Part shown: positions 22,101 through 34,472 of the stretch, in pieces
Numbering within the stretch: position 1 is the first letter of the stretch
How the letters are laid out: the number at the start of each line of letters is the position of its first letter
From: Acephala macrosclerotiorum
Taxonomy: Eukaryota > Ascomycota > Leotiomycetes > Helotiales > Mollisiaceae
Length of the DNA stretch: 64,000 nt
NCBI GenBank assembly: GCA_014904845.1
Contig: MU119448.1
Coordinates: 22,045-86,044, forward strand
Direction: 5' to 3'
The notes under the pieces: generated by a model
Told to the model about the DNA's origin: nothing
Seen by the model: only the letters and a program-made list of their open reading frames with translations
The model's database searches: none
Program-made: the position numbers and the translations under genes

Positions 22101-23760
22101 TCAATATAATCATTATTTATTATTATTTCCAAAAAAAAAAAATCGCTATTTAATTACACAAAAAATCGTCAATACAACAAACGAATTCGATATCATCGAA
22201 AAAAACTAATTCGCAATTAACAATCGTCAAAATCGAAAAACAAATATTAAATAATATTATATTATTAGTATTTATCGAAAAAAAAATTTTTATTTATTTT
22301 TTTTATTTAAAAAAATAAAATTTATTATTCAAAAAATACACTTACAAATTTATTAATTCGAAAAATTTAACAAAATATTTCAAACGAAAATATTTAATTT
22401 ATATTAAAAAAAAAATCGATTTTAATATAAAATTTATCAAATAAAATTACAATACAAATAATATTTTTAAAATTACACAAAAACTATTTACAAAATCGTT
22501 TTTTAATATTTTAATAATATATTAAAAATATATAATTATAAAATTTATATTTATTTTATTTTATTTTTATTTTTTTACTTTTTCTCGATTATATATTATT
22601 TTTATAATATATTTTTTAAAATAAAATCAAATTAAATAAAACTTTAATAATTATATAAAAATAAAAAATTATTTTTAAAAAAAAATTAATTTATAAACTA
22701 TTAATATAATTTTATAAACTTTTTTTTATTCGTAATAAATTTAAAATTTATTAAAATTAATTCAAAATTATAAAAAACGTTATATATTAATATTTATCGA
22801 ATTTTAATATTATTATTATATATTTTTAATTTAATTTAATAATTATTATATTTTAAATTAATAAAATTATTATAAATAAAATATATTACGATAAAAAAAA
22901 TCGATTAAAATAAAATAATATAATTATTATTTTTTATATTAATTTTATATTTAAAATTTATTATAATTTTAATTTTTTTTTAATTTATTTTTAAAAATTT
23001 AAAAATTTTCAAAATTTATAAAAATTCTAAAAAATTTGTTTTTAAAATTATAAAAATTTTTAAAAACGATAATTTTAAAATATATTGTAATCTCAAAATT
23101 TTTATCGATTTTAAAAATTAATAAATATTATATATATAATTAAAATTTAATCGTATTTTGAATTTATATAATAAATTTATTCAAATTATATTATTATATA
23201 AACAAATTTTTATTACGATTTTTTTATATTAATTATTTGTTTGTATTAATTATTTTTTTATAATATTAATTTTATAGTATTAATATTTTATTTATATTTA
23301 TAATTTTATAGTATTAATAATTTTTTAATATTAATTGTTTTTTTGTACTAATTATATATTTGTACTAATTATTTTTTAATACAAATAGTTTTATAATATT
23401 TATTTTTGCGTATCGAAAAACTTTATATATTGAAAAAAATAATAAATATTTTAATTTTAAATATTATAAAATTAATATATATTATAATATTTTTTATTAT
23501 TTTTTATAAATTATATTTTATAATTATTTTTAAATACTTTAAATATTTTCGATTAAAAATTTTATATTCTCGTCGTCGTTTTTACGTTTAATTTATTAAA
23601 AAAAAAATTTATAATATAATAAACTTTTTTTATTATAATTGTATTATTAAATTTATATTATTTTTAAAATTTATAAAAAGTTTTAATCGAATTTTTAAAT
23701 TTTTTTATTATACGAAAAATTATTAATATTCTTATAACGATTATAATATATAAATTTATA
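19195..23760. repeat. AT-rich RIP-mutated block
   Basis: About 4.6 kb of extreme AT content with a sharp left edge at about 19195. No protein is recognisable. The few remaining G and C residues are often in CpG (TTCG, ACGA), as expected when C next to A, T or C has been converted to T. The original content was presumably transposons. The long open frames here are artefacts of base composition. A near-perfect tandem duplication of about 66 bp occurs at about 19997-20129, and the right end contains the inverted copy of the dispersed repeat described at 23160-23810. Confidence 0.8.
19997..20129. repeat. tandem duplication of about 66 bp
   Basis: Two adjacent copies of a segment that starts with (AATATT)-rich sequence and ends in AAAATAATTTACTA. 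The copies differ at very few positions, unlike the surrounding highly mutated DNA, which suggests the duplication is younger than most of the mutation. Confidence 0.6.
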
Positions 23761-23810
23761 CAAGATCGTTACACGAATCGATACCTCGAATCGAAGCGAG
23801 TGACGAATAA
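23160..23810 (-). repeat. dispersed upstream repeat, inverted copy
   Basis: Read on the minus strand, 23750-23810 (CGCTTCGATTCGAGGTATCG, later GATCTTGTATAA) matches 27235-27285 and 49545-49595. The neighbouring AT-rich part (ATTGAAAAAAATAATAAATA) matches 49900-49925 in inverted orientation. C-to-T differences distinguish it from the less mutated copy at 27150. Confidence 0.75.
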
Positions 23811-24059
23811 TCCCGTACGTACTACTATATTTACGCGATAAATTCACTTATATAATTACTACCTCGATAAATAAAAAACACCAAAGCAACAAAACTTTGG
23901 AAAACTGTTGCCTAAATATTTAGTTCTTAGTAACGTATCCAACCTCCCTTTATCGTTACCCTTGCGCGCCTAGGGATTCCCAACATACCATTACGCTTCA
24001 CGTTAACATCGACAGTCGAATATGTATCCGACATCAATGGATTCATCTACCGAGGCTCC

Positions 24060-24305
24060 CCTGCCTCTGTCTGTGGCTCATGTGCCTCTAGTGCAGCACT
24101 TTTACGCTGTCGGCCACTTTCCCCCTTGCCCTTGATGACCTCCTTCGCAGCACGGGCTGTTCTTGCCACCTCGATGTCAAAGCTCATCATCACCTTCGCC
24201 TTTCCGAGTACGACTGACCTAAGATCTTAGTGGAGCGGCGAACCTTAGCGTCGTTGTTCATTTCGGTCAGTAGCTGGTTCTGGTCATGGTCGACTCGTGA
24301 GCTAA
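24060..24305 (-). mobile_element. fragment of Pogo/Fot1 transposase C-terminal end
   Basis: On the minus strand this piece matches the plus strand at about 45720-45940, the C-terminal tail of the nearly intact transposase (AATGAACAACGA, then GAAGGAGGTCATCAAGGGCA). Small insertions and deletions break the frame. No catalytic region is left. It lies between the AT-rich block and the HET gene. Confidence 0.8.
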
Positions 24306-24436
24306 ACTCGTATCCCAAATGTAAAAATGAGATTGATATTGGGCTAGTCTTTTTAAGGAAAAATTGACATTGCTATTTGTCACCTGCATATTCTGCGGCA
24401 TCACATGTAGCCCTTCCAGACATCTCTCTTTGGGAT

Positions 24437-26753
24437 TCAGCGTATTCGAATATCTTCCAAAGGCGGCATGTTCCCAGATTGGAGAAGCGCGTCATTAGCG
24501 ATGCCTGGTATGTGAGCTGGGCCGATGAGCGAGTGAGTTCCATCGCCCAGCGGTCTCAGGATAACAGGTAGCCCAAGTCGAGCAAGAACTACGACTTGGT
24601 CGCCAACTTGAACTGCTGGCAAACCTCCGGGGCTATTATCTCCCATGGGCCCGATCCCCATGGCAGACCTCGAGCCGAAAAAGATATTCCGGCCATAGCG
24701 AAGAGTCGAGACTCCATTCTCCTTGTAGAGATGGAAGTGTTGAAGGAGACCCATGGCTAGTCCCCCCACTCCACCCTCAAAATAGTTGAGAAAGAGCCTC
24801 AGATCCTGATGTGAGTAGCTGGACGAAATCGAGTCTGAGATTGACAAGAACAGCCGTGTGACTAGTTGATGTTCTTCCCCCGACAGCCTTAGCCGCTTGT
24901 TTTCCTCGATGACTTCCTTTGTGACGCCGAACCCTTCCAGAACCCATTTAGAAAACAGGATAAAGAAGCTTAGCTGTCGTCTAGACTTGTCATCTGCTGA
25001 CTGCGAAGGACTACTGGGCGGGCTAATTAATGACCAAATGGTCTGAAGAAGAACTTTGGTTCCGTCTCCTAGCCTCGGTTGTTGGAGCTTCAGTTCATGG
25101 TACATTCTCAGTATTTCGGATTGAAAATTTGCCGCACATAAGTTTTGCGATACTGTTCTGACTTGGTCGAGGACAAATCCTCCCGTGACCAAAATTGCTT
25201 GAGGAAGAGATGCCCCAAGTAGCTCATCAAGTGGGACAGGAACGTGCCCTTCTACAAACTTGAATACATCGTGCCGACAGATAACACGATCCCCGAACTG
25301 GAAAGTAATTGGGTAGTTCATCTCGGCTGTAACAGGATCCAAGGGGCATGGGAAGCGATCCTGTGGTTCAAAGTCCGAGAAACCAACCCAAGAGGGAAGC
25401 TGTGGTCTTTCATAAGCGACATCAATCCAGATGAAATGGTTGAGGAGTTGTGACTCAAGCACCATGACGCAAGCTGCCTTTTCAAATATCTCTTCCGCTT
25501 CCACGTTGTAGTTCGCCGGGAGAAGTAGCTCACTTGTATGCTCGTTGACCATGCCGAGTAACGCGAACACGCGGTCATGACGTTTGAATACCTGTCTCTG
25601 CTGTAGTTCTGTGTATCCCAGAGATGCCATTAGAGGAAATCCGACAAATGAGCGAATTCTGATCTTGGTTGGACTGTCACTGATACCCTGTCAGTACGCT
25701 CCTAGAGCAAGGCATGTGATTTTCAACCTACCTGTTTGCTGCTAGTGCAAACATAGGGCCAGAACTCTCCTCATGTCGTCTAGCATCTTCTTCAAAAGGG
25801 AATTCCGCTATTGCTGCGTCTTCAGGAATCGCTCGATGCAAGACGATCTGCATAGACCTCAAGTTCCCTACCGTGTTGATCACCGATTTATCTACGTCGA
25901 TGGATTCGCGAAGAGATTTGCAGGAATTCAACAACCGCGCTGCACGGTGAAAGTCTAGCCACGAGCACGAGAAGTCTCCGCATAAGACTTGCGCGGTTGC
26001 TTCGTTCGCTAGAGCGACCTCCTGCATTATCCAAAGCCGTGTAAAATATGGTCGTAATGCCAATACGTCGATGACATCGGACCAAGCTTTTTTCAAGAGG
26101 AGCTGCTGCAGCTGAAACCCGTTGTCGAGTACCCTGTCACCAACCACATCAAACTCTAGGTCCTGAAATTCTTCAAACTGTCCAGCTGTCCGGCTCAGTA
26201 GAGAAATCGTCTCGAACACTTCTCTCGAGAGTCTTGTTTCCTCTCCAATCCACATGAGGACCGCTGCTGAATCCCGGTATATTTTGCTCATTAGCGGCAA
26301 TTGTTCGGCTTTGTCTTTGTTGTCGTCTTGGTCTATACAGATAGCATCGATCCAGAGAAACTTCGTTTTAGCAGGCGGGGTGGCTGCTACACGACGCCGA
26401 AGGTGGTGGAGAACCGTGATGAGGTTGGAGGTTCCTTTGACCACCTGGCCATCGCAGATGATATCATGACGTCTATCGGGGTCGCCCCATTCGTAAGAAA
26501 GTGCTTCGCACTTGGCGAGGGAACGAAGAGGTTGATGTGATAGCTTGATGTGGATCTGGTCGTTGTCTTGTCCTGGAAGGATTTCGAGCATTCTCAAACT
26601 ATCAGGTTTCTCCACCGGCTTGTAAACATATCTAGGTAGATTAGAGGCTGAAGTAGTCATGGTGACTGCAGGCTGTACTGGCCGTGTATCGACAACACTC
26701 GGGTTTGGTGAAGCACTTTGTCTAGAAAGAGTTTCTAGACTGCTAATCGTCAT
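24437..26753 (-). CDS. HET-domain heterokaryon incompatibility protein
   Basis: Two exons, 26753-25732 and 25673-24437, with a 58-nt intron (GTAGGT...GACAG), encode 752 aa. The HET domain covers about residues 80-240: CEALSYEWGDPDRRHDIICD, then FLWIDAICIDQDDNKDKAEQ, then the IYRDSAAVLMWIGEE block, and later RLWIMQEVALA. The region after it contains RHDRVFALLGMV, the usual second conserved block. HET proteins trigger non-self cell death after fusion of incompatible strains and probably act in the cytosol, some downstream of NLRs. The frame has no stops, in contrast to the HET pseudogene 1.6 kb upstream. Its upstream sequence belongs to a dispersed repeat. Confidence 0.9.
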
Positions 26754-27149
26754 TGAGGCATCGGCACATTTATGAAATCAAAATGAGGTTCGTTTGCAAG
26801 CCACTGTGAGACTACGCGCTGGTGGCTGAAACGGGCTGATCTTGCGGCATTTATATAGCATCTCAGCTCAGAGCTAGGGTATCCACACGGAAAGTGATTC
26901 TAAGAGGCACCAGCGCACGTCTTCCCTTATTTCTCTTTGCATTTTCGTCAATATCATCAAATCGTACCAATTCCTGGACCCTCAACTGACGATATCAAAC
27001 TTCTCCACACTCCGGGTCTCTGTTCCTGGCGTCACCCCATGTGGGGCACCCGGGGCATCCGCACATGATGGTACCTGAATATTCAGCTCCCTCCCTGTAA
27101 TGCTACACTATGTATGCATTATGGGCGTCCCAAGATGCTGGAACCATGC
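26754..27149. other. upstream region of the HET gene
   Basis: About 400 bp with no defensible coding frame. It contains a TATA-like TTTATATAGC near 26850, about 95 bp upstream of the HET start on the minus strand, and then runs into the dispersed repeat. Confidence 0.35.
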
Positions 27150-27560
27150 CAACCAATTTTGGCCTTTCTGCCTAAGGCTCCAAATCCCAGAAAATTACGG
27201 TGTAAGTATTACCGGGGCGTGCGCTAAAACCTCAATCGCTTCGATCCGAGGTACCGACTCGCGTGGCGATCTTGTATGAATCTGCACGCCGCAGCCGCCA
27301 CAAGGCTATTGACGATTCCCCGTATAGTGGGGAGGGACTAAGAATATAGCTAAGGCTTTTTTATAAGTTCTAGGGATAGTGGAAGCTTAGTGGTACGTCT
27401 GTGGTAGAGGGAGTCTAGTACGATATAAAAGGAGACTCTTTACAAATCAAACATAGAGCGACGATGTGAATGTAAATTTTTCGGTCGAAGGTATTTAGAA
27501 TTTTCGGGAGTGGTTATAGAATGTAATCTATAAAAGAGAATAAGAGATATTGCGTTGTGC
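27150..27560 (+). repeat. dispersed upstream repeat, least mutated copy
   Basis: The segment TCGATCCGAGGTACCGACTC (about 27241-27260) and GGCGATCTTGTATGAATCTG are shared with the copy at 49300-49960, and in mutated form with 30640-31260 and inverted 23160-23810. It retains normal GC content, so it is closest to the original sequence. It lies upstream of the HET gene on the minus strand. Confidence 0.75.
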
Positions 27561-28010
27561 ATAAAACTTTATGATGCTTGAAGTCAATGTACCGGTTGCA
27601 TTTTCCGTCACGTAGGGTTTTCCGTCACGTAGGGTTTTCCGTTACGCAGGGATGGACGTTAACTACTTATTCCCGGAATTCGGGCCTATAATTTAGAGCT
27701 TCCATTAAGTTTAAATCTAATTCTAAAGTTTGAAGACATAGAGTACAAGGAAACCTGCCTGCCGGATTGATCCGGAAAAGTGGGTGGTACACAGATTGCC
27801 GCGTCCTAATAAGCGAGGAAGAATTTATCGCCCCACCTAATATTTCACTCGCTGCCACGTAAATCGTAAAGAAATTACGCAGTTTGAAAAAGATCACGTG
27901 ATAATATGGCGCACCGGGGCATGCTTCTGGAAGTCTCCACAGCCACGCCTCTCCCAGTCCTTTCAATTCCCATCCTCCTCACTTTGTCCCTATTTCCATG
28001 TAAGGTACGG

Positions 28011-28146
28011 AGGTAATGCTTCATGAGCGGCCGCGCTAGTAAAGCCATTGCAGAGGCCTCCCTGCCGGGAGAGCCTCGAACATACGATGCCAGATTGAAA
28101 CGTAGTAGGGTCCCTCTAACTACCCTTTATTATCGCGATCATGCAG
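28011..28146 (+). mobile_element. N-terminal fragment of a Pogo/Fot1 transposase
   Basis: From AATGCTTCATGAGCGGCCGC onward this matches 44331-44460, the start of the nearly intact transposase. About 40 codons are kept and similarity ends at CGCGATCATG. The 100 bp before it, from TCACGTGA at about 27893 to GGTACGGAGGTA, differs from the intact copy but resembles 35903-36022. Confidence 0.82.
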
Positions 28147-28313
28147 TTGTAAAATCGAAACAATAGAAGCCGAGTTGAGTGCCGCAAGATTTTTTAATTA
28201 ACTTATATACTTTTAGCGGAGTTGATTCTTGTCCATTCCATACCTCATACTCAACTATACGAGTACAACGAAAGGTGACTATCTTAAAGTAATGCCCAAA
28301 AACAAAACTCTCA

Positions 28314-30575
28314 TCAGAAGATTGTCAGCGGTTCTTTCTTAAGCTCAAATTGTTTTCTGCAGGTATCAACTGCCTTTATCACCTTATTCCATTCGTCTAT
28401 TGTCTCATAAGCCAATTTGAGGCAATTCTTACAGGTGCGAAAATATCCGAGTCTCACAAAGGCGCTAGAATCTACCTTTGATATTCCAAGCAGTAATCCA
28501 TGTAGCTGGTCGTCAGCTTCCCCTATAATGATACAAGTAACAGTGGCCTCGAACGATTCCTGGAAGTCATGCGGGGCCCTTCGCACGCTATACCTGGGCT
28601 CGGCCTAATTTGTGGGTGGGATTTCCCAAGATTCGAGAACTGTATCGGGGATGACCCACAACTCTTGCGCGTCGATTATGACTGATGAGAGAGCATAGGT
28701 GCGCTCTCCGTCCTTTGTGACTAAGCATGTCAATTTTAATTCCGCCCTTGGAACGGTCATAGTAATTGAGCTACCATTGCTGACACTTCCGTACACATTT
28801 TTGCCGGACTTCGGGACGACCGTATCTTGAAACGAAGTAATCAAAGGCTTGAATGAAGTAGAGTCGGCTCCAAAGGCCATCCCATCTCCTTGGACAGATG
28901 CCCACGACCAAGAGGGTGCAACATATTCTCCAGACACAAACCCTTCGGTTCTTAGCGTCCTCCAGCACAGTTCACGAGTCCAGCACAGGTCAGGAGCCAA
29001 GCTAGGCTTCCAAAGCCCTGCTAGATACCGCGGCTTGGGTTCTGGAAGCTTTCTGGCAAAACTGTCAGCCAATCCGCTGAGCGCTGGCAGCCTATCACAC
29101 TCTCTCGTGAGTCTTAATGGGAAGTAGTCGCGAACAAGATCGCGCCAACGCTTCCACGGCTGTAAGTCGCGCGTATAAGACTCAAGGGTCTTATTCCATT
29201 GTCTAATTCTCTTGAATAGGTCCTTGGTTCCTTTAAAGATGGTTGTCGAACCCACAATCTTCTCGGCCCTGAGCCCATGTCTGCATTCATACAGAACTCC
29301 AAGCTCCTCTAACCCCGTGAAATGGATCACCCGCGCCGATAGCGTATTCTCCTGGAACACCCACGCTCGTGATGCGACCGGCTTTGTGGTCGACATCGGG
29401 GCTTGCGTCTTTCGAGATGAACGAAAGCCGGGCGCCACTGACCACGCTGCTTTATCCGCATCAAGCCGCTGTATACGGACTTCAACTTTCTTTCCATTCT
29501 TGTCTGCGTCTAGGAATGTGATAGGGACAGGTTTATGCTTAGATACCTGCTTCCCTAGAAAATGCTCCGAGCTCTCCGCCGAGCATGTTCCGGAAATGGT
29601 AATATATGCGTTACTATAATAGTCGCATATACGCCCGGATTTACTCGTCTAGTCCTTATCGTCGCCTTGGATAATGCACAGAAAGTCAATCCAGAGATGT
29701 TTGAAGTCTAGCGCGCGATACACCGTTACGGCGTCTTGGAATGTGGCCGGCAGTTTTGCATAATCAATGTTCTCCATCCTCTCTTGCAGATTGCCACGAC
29801 TGGTTACAAAGGAAGGCGGACCGCCCTCCTTCGGCTCTCCCTAACAGTAGCTGAGTGCCGCGTAGTTGACTACTTGGGGTGCATTCACCGTCTCGATCAG
29901 CCGTACCGCTTTCTCCCTAATCTCAAGCAACCTTGTTGGGAGCGTTGGCGGAGGTGCCGGCGTAGGACATTCGACGTGCCTCGTACACTCTCGAATAGCA
30001 TCTCTAACGAATTCGATGCTCTCCTCAACCCCCGTCTCTACCCGGGTTGCTAGGCTAGGCCACGCCTCTATTCTACCTTCCTCTGGGTTATACACCACAA
30101 ACGTGCGCGATGTTTCTATTACTGGGACTGATTCCATTTGATGAGGTGCCGCAGGCTTATCGTACGACAACATAGGGAAGAACTCCAGCGTCATATGCCC
30201 CGTTCCTCCATTTTTCGGCCCGCGGATATGAACATAAGACTTTCCAATGTTATAGACATCTCTCCAATCTTTGTTTTCCTCGTGATTCCAGACTTCGAGG
30301 ATGAGCTTGCAGAATTTGCAGCCTTTTCCTGCAGCTGTAACTAGATTGGCTTGGTTTCCTGTTCTGACCTGTGGAAGGTTTGGATGCTCTAGCTCGCTAC
30401 AGTCGTTGCACAAGCCACAAGGCATGTTTGTGGGAGATTCTTCTTGAAGTTTATCAGGCCTTATCTGCGTCTTGTGGTGTAGTCGATGTAGGATTGGAAA
30501 GTCCGGCGATCTAGCTTGAGGGCATACAAGTCGGCCTAGCCGCAACTTAGCAGGGCGCTTAAGGGTCTCTAGCAT
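28314..30575 (-). pseudogene. HET-domain gene inactivated by RIP-type stops
   Basis: A single frame runs from ATG 30575 (or 30425) to the TAG at 28314 and is broken only by three TAG codons at 29841-29843, 29649-29651 and 28605-28607. The first two fall where Trp is expected (NYAALSYC then GEPKE; GDDKD then TSKSG), so TGG became TAG; the third fits CAG to TAG. The protein has a Cys-rich start (MPCGLCNDC), the HET core (LWIDFLCIIQ), VASRAWVFQENTLSARVIHF and YVAPSWSWASVQGD, all typical of HET proteins. About 750 codons. It is probably not functional, unless stops are read through. Confidence 0.85.
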
Positions 30576-30639
30576 GCGGGATTTTAGCAAATGCGAGAGG
30601 ATAGGTTCGATGCTGGCTTGAATGCGAATTTGGATATAG

Positions 30640-31260
30640 GCTTTGTTACGTTCAAAGTTTTGTTTGTGATTTTCGTGTTTGTACGAACTACGCTAAGTTT
30701 GAAATCATTTATTATTAAACTGGATATGGCACATTACGCACTACAGTATTTTTAGCCACTGTTGACCTTTATACCTAAGACTTTATAAAAACAATTATAG
30801 CGTAAATTTTATAAAAACGTGCGAGATCGTTTTATTTTAATTAAAAATCGTTAATTGTTTTAACGCGTAATATTAATTCGCGTAGTAATTTGATATAAAT
30901 TTGTACATTGTAATAATTATAAAATTAAAAACGATTTTTTGTAAAATAATAAAATTTTAAAATTCAAATATTATTTTTTAATATATAATAAAAAAAATAA
31001 AAATTTAATAATAAAACTATAATAAAAAAATTATATTATATTATAAAAAAATACTTTTTTGTAAATTAAATATAAAAACAATAATATATATTTGATTATT
31101 TAATAAAAAAAATTAAAAATATTTAAAATTAATTATAAAATATAATTTATAAAATATTATAAAAAATTTTAAAATATATATAAATTTTAAAATTTATAAA
31201 ATTAAAATACTTATTATTTTTTCCAATATATTATAACGAATTTAATTTATTTATTCTCGT
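30640..31260 (+). repeat. dispersed upstream repeat, RIP-mutated copy
   Basis: Aligns by eye along its length with 49300-49960: CTTTATACCTAAGACTTTAT corresponds to CTTTATGCCTAAGGCCTTAT, and the following AT-rich half shares the order ATACTTTTT, AAATATAAAAAC and AATATTTATTATTTTTT-like blocks. Almost all differences are C-to-T or G-to-A. It is upstream of the HET pseudogene. Confidence 0.72.
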
Positions 31261-31536
31261 ATCAATTATTTTTACTCGTAGTATTCACGTATAAAAATTA
31301 GAATTTACATTGATTACGATCTAATCGTAGCGAGTAATAAAAAGTTACATAATCTAAGAACATTTTTCGATCATATAATATAAATTGATTATTGAATTAT
31401 TAATTAATACAAAAATCCAAATTAATTATTTATTTATTTTAAAACTAAATTTATACTTTTATTTTTTTACATATTTTTTAATAATTTAATTTAAATTCAA
31501 ATTTCGACGTTTTTTTCGATTTGACTTTTTATAATA

Positions 31537-31618
<82 letters not shown>

Positions 31619-31989
31619 AAGATTATTACAAAGTTCAAATTATAATTACAAATTTGAAACAAATTAAATTTGAAATTATTCTTTTTACAAGTAATTCGCA
31701 AGACTCGTAAAAAATCGTAATTATATAATCTTCAAAATATATCCGTAATACACGCAAAATTTTTATTAGATTTCAAATCACATATAATTGTTTATTAAAC
31801 AATTACAATATATTATTTATATAAAAACATTTAAACAATCAATTTCTATAATTAAACATATTATTATCACTTTTTTTTTCCAATTTTCAATTGTTTTCCA
31901 ATACACAAAAATAAATATTATTTTACTATTATTAATATATTTTTTCAATTTCTATATATTTACCAATTTTATTTTATTTAATTCAACGT
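30790..31989. repeat. AT-rich block with long poly-A tract
   Basis: RIP-mutated sequence between the HET pseudogene and the NLR pseudogene. At 31538-31616 there is an almost pure A tract interrupted once by TTTT. I see no gene here. Confidence 0.7.
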
Positions 31990-32800
31990 CTATCGATATA
32001 TAGTTTTAATCGCGTCGTACTTATTTTAACTCTTTAAAAAAAATGCGAAATTATTTATACTTATAAAAATCTAAAAATACTCTTTATCGAAAACTTTCTC
32101 TATAAATCGTAACGTCTTCCAATAAAGCGATTCGACCTCGTTATACTTATTCTAGTACTCAAAAAAAAAATACGAAATTATTTATATTTGTAAAAATCTA
32201 AAAATACTTTTTGTCGAAAACTTTTTTTTTAAATCGCAACGTTTTTCAATCGAGTAACTCAACCGCGTCGTATTTACTCTAACGCTCTAAAACTTCTACG
32301 AGATTATTCATACTTGTAAAAATCTAAAAATACTCCTTACTAAAAACCTTCTCTATGTACCGTAGCGTCTCCTAGTAAAGCGACTCGACCGCGTCGTACT
32401 TGTTCTAACTATTTAAAAAAAAAGCGAAATTGTTCATACTCGCAAAAATATTAAAATACTCCTTACCAAAAACCTTCTCTATAAACCGTAGCGTCTCCCG
32501 ATAAAGCGACTCGATCGCGTCGTACTTGCCCTGACTCTTTAAAAATAGTGCGAGATTGTTTATACTTGTAAAAGTATCAAAGTACTCTTTGCCGAGAACT
32601 TTCTCTCTGAGTCGTAGCGTCTCCCGATAAAGCGACTCGGCCGCGTCGTACTTACTTTGACTCTTTAAGAGAAGGGCAAGACTGTTCATACTTATAAGAG
32701 TATCAGGATACTCCTTGCCGAGGACCTTCTCTCTGAGCCGCAGCGTCTCCCGGCAGAGCGGCTCGGCCGCATCGTACTTGCCTCTAAACTCATAAACAAA
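31990..32800 (-). repeat. tandem TPR-coding repeats of about 126 bp
   Basis: About six or seven units encoding 42-residue TPRs (core KYDAAEPLCRETLRLREKVL). Units near 32800 are nearly normal in base composition, and units toward 31990 are progressively AT-rich. Confidence 0.8.
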
Positions 32801-34400
32801 GTCTACCATTGTCATACTATCCAGCGTATCACTGTGCTCTTGACCGAGAATCCTCTTTCTAACTTTCATTGCTTGAACCGACGTCTTCTCCGCCTCTACC
32901 CCTTTCCCCATTCTCTATGCGTACTATGCTGCCTTGTATAATATTAAAGCCCAGTCCCTTAATGAGTCTTAGTCCTCCGGCTGCTGTGCTGCTACTGATT
33001 GCGCGTGCGGGAAAAGCGCTTGACACGTTACCCAATTCGTGTACTCTCCGGTTGGAAGCTCTACATCAAGATTTCTAATAAACTGCTGTTTCCATCTCTC
33101 TTGCTGCTCGTGAGCTTTAAGCCATTCTCGCGTGGCTAACTGCACCAGTCCATGCATTTCGAAGGTTGCGCCGTCTATATTAATAGAGATAAAGAAGTAA
33201 CTTCGTAGAATTAAGATATCGTCTTCAAACCTATCACTTACACTAGACTTTGATGTATCATCTTCATTGTCGTCACCATAATCAGCGCTTTGCATCTAGT
33301 CTTGCTCCGAGTCTTTCCGCTCGCTTCGACTTCGAAGTAGAGTCTCGGGAATTCCTTGCCGATCAAAAAAGCTCATAAGTAACAATAAATCAACAGCTGA
33401 TAGTCTGATTTCACGAATATGATCGAATGAGATCTGCCATGTAATAATGATAGAATTCTCCGTCTCTTGATCTCGACGGAATTGTTCGCCTTCGTAATTA
33501 AAGAGACTCGTTCTCTTGCGATTACTTTTTCGAAAGTCTTAGAGGTAGTATTGGACAGAATAGCGCGGCACTCTTTGGAAGATATATGCAATAGCTTGAA
33601 CGATGGCAAGCGGTATAAACTCGAGTGCCGCGGCGAGCTCGGCAATATCGCCGCCGTCGCACCCTTTTAACTTCTTTCCAAAAAGTGCTAACCCATTTTC
33701 TTTACTCATTGGTTCGATTGCAATAATATCGCGCTATTCAACCAATTTGATAGCCACATGTTTGCTCCGTATTGTTATTAGAATCGATTTATTCGAGTAC
33801 TGCGGCAAGTATAATACGAGCGGTCGCAAGTTTCCACTGCCTATGCCGTCCATTGGCGCATCCTGACCGGTAGTTTGAGCTTTGAGGAGAAAGTTAGCAT
33901 TATCCATATTGTCAAGTATAAGAATCCACTGTCTATTCACGTTGCGCAGCCAGTCGTGTACAAACTGGAATATATTGGCCTATGGATTCTGCCGCCTAGA
34001 GATCTTAACGCAATTTGCAATATCTCGAATGCCCTACTCGAACCGGGCCGCGTTGCTTGCGTGGACCCAAAAAACCCACGTCTCCGGCGACGAGTCTCGG
34101 ATTCGGTACGCATATTCGATGGCGAGTTGTGACTTGCTTCGCAACGGTTAGCGGTGTACATTTACGCCAAGGTTTATGCTTACTCGACGCCGCCCAGGCC
34201 AACAAGCGCGGTTCAAGATCCTGAGGCGGCGCATTTCTGGTGGATCTGATGAAGTATTGTCTTTCGCTCGACGAAGTCTGTGTCGCGACTAAAGGGTATA
34301 ACGACCGACGGGTTCGGTGGGGTCTCTGGTCGCTCTAGGGAGAGCCCGTCATTAGCGCGGGTCAGCTTGGACTTTGCAACTTACCGGGAAAGGCGTAGTG

Positions 34401-34472
34401 ATAGAACTCAGTATTAACCGGACCGTTGATTATTGCGGCTTGCAAGTCGGAGTTGGCGGGGCCAAAAGATAT
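34401..34472 (-). other. putative amyloid-signalling motif in NLR exon 1
   Basis: Residues 5-28 of the NLR pseudogene. It shares Phe-Gly, Asn-Ser, Gln-Ala, Ile-Ile-Asn-Gly and Val at matching spacing with the effector tail at 35461-35532: 11 identities in 24 ungapped positions. Location at the very N-terminus, directly before the NB-ARC domain, is typical of such motifs. Confidence 0.7.

Noticed and set aside
23406..23591. Small Ile/Lys/Tyr/Phe-rich protein, with a similar frame at 49747-49938 on the other strand
   Set aside because: The two frames are alike only because they are inverted copies of one AT-rich repeat. Composition alone explains the open frames.
31486..31701. Phe-rich protein on the minus strand
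   Set aside because: It is the translation of the poly-A tract.
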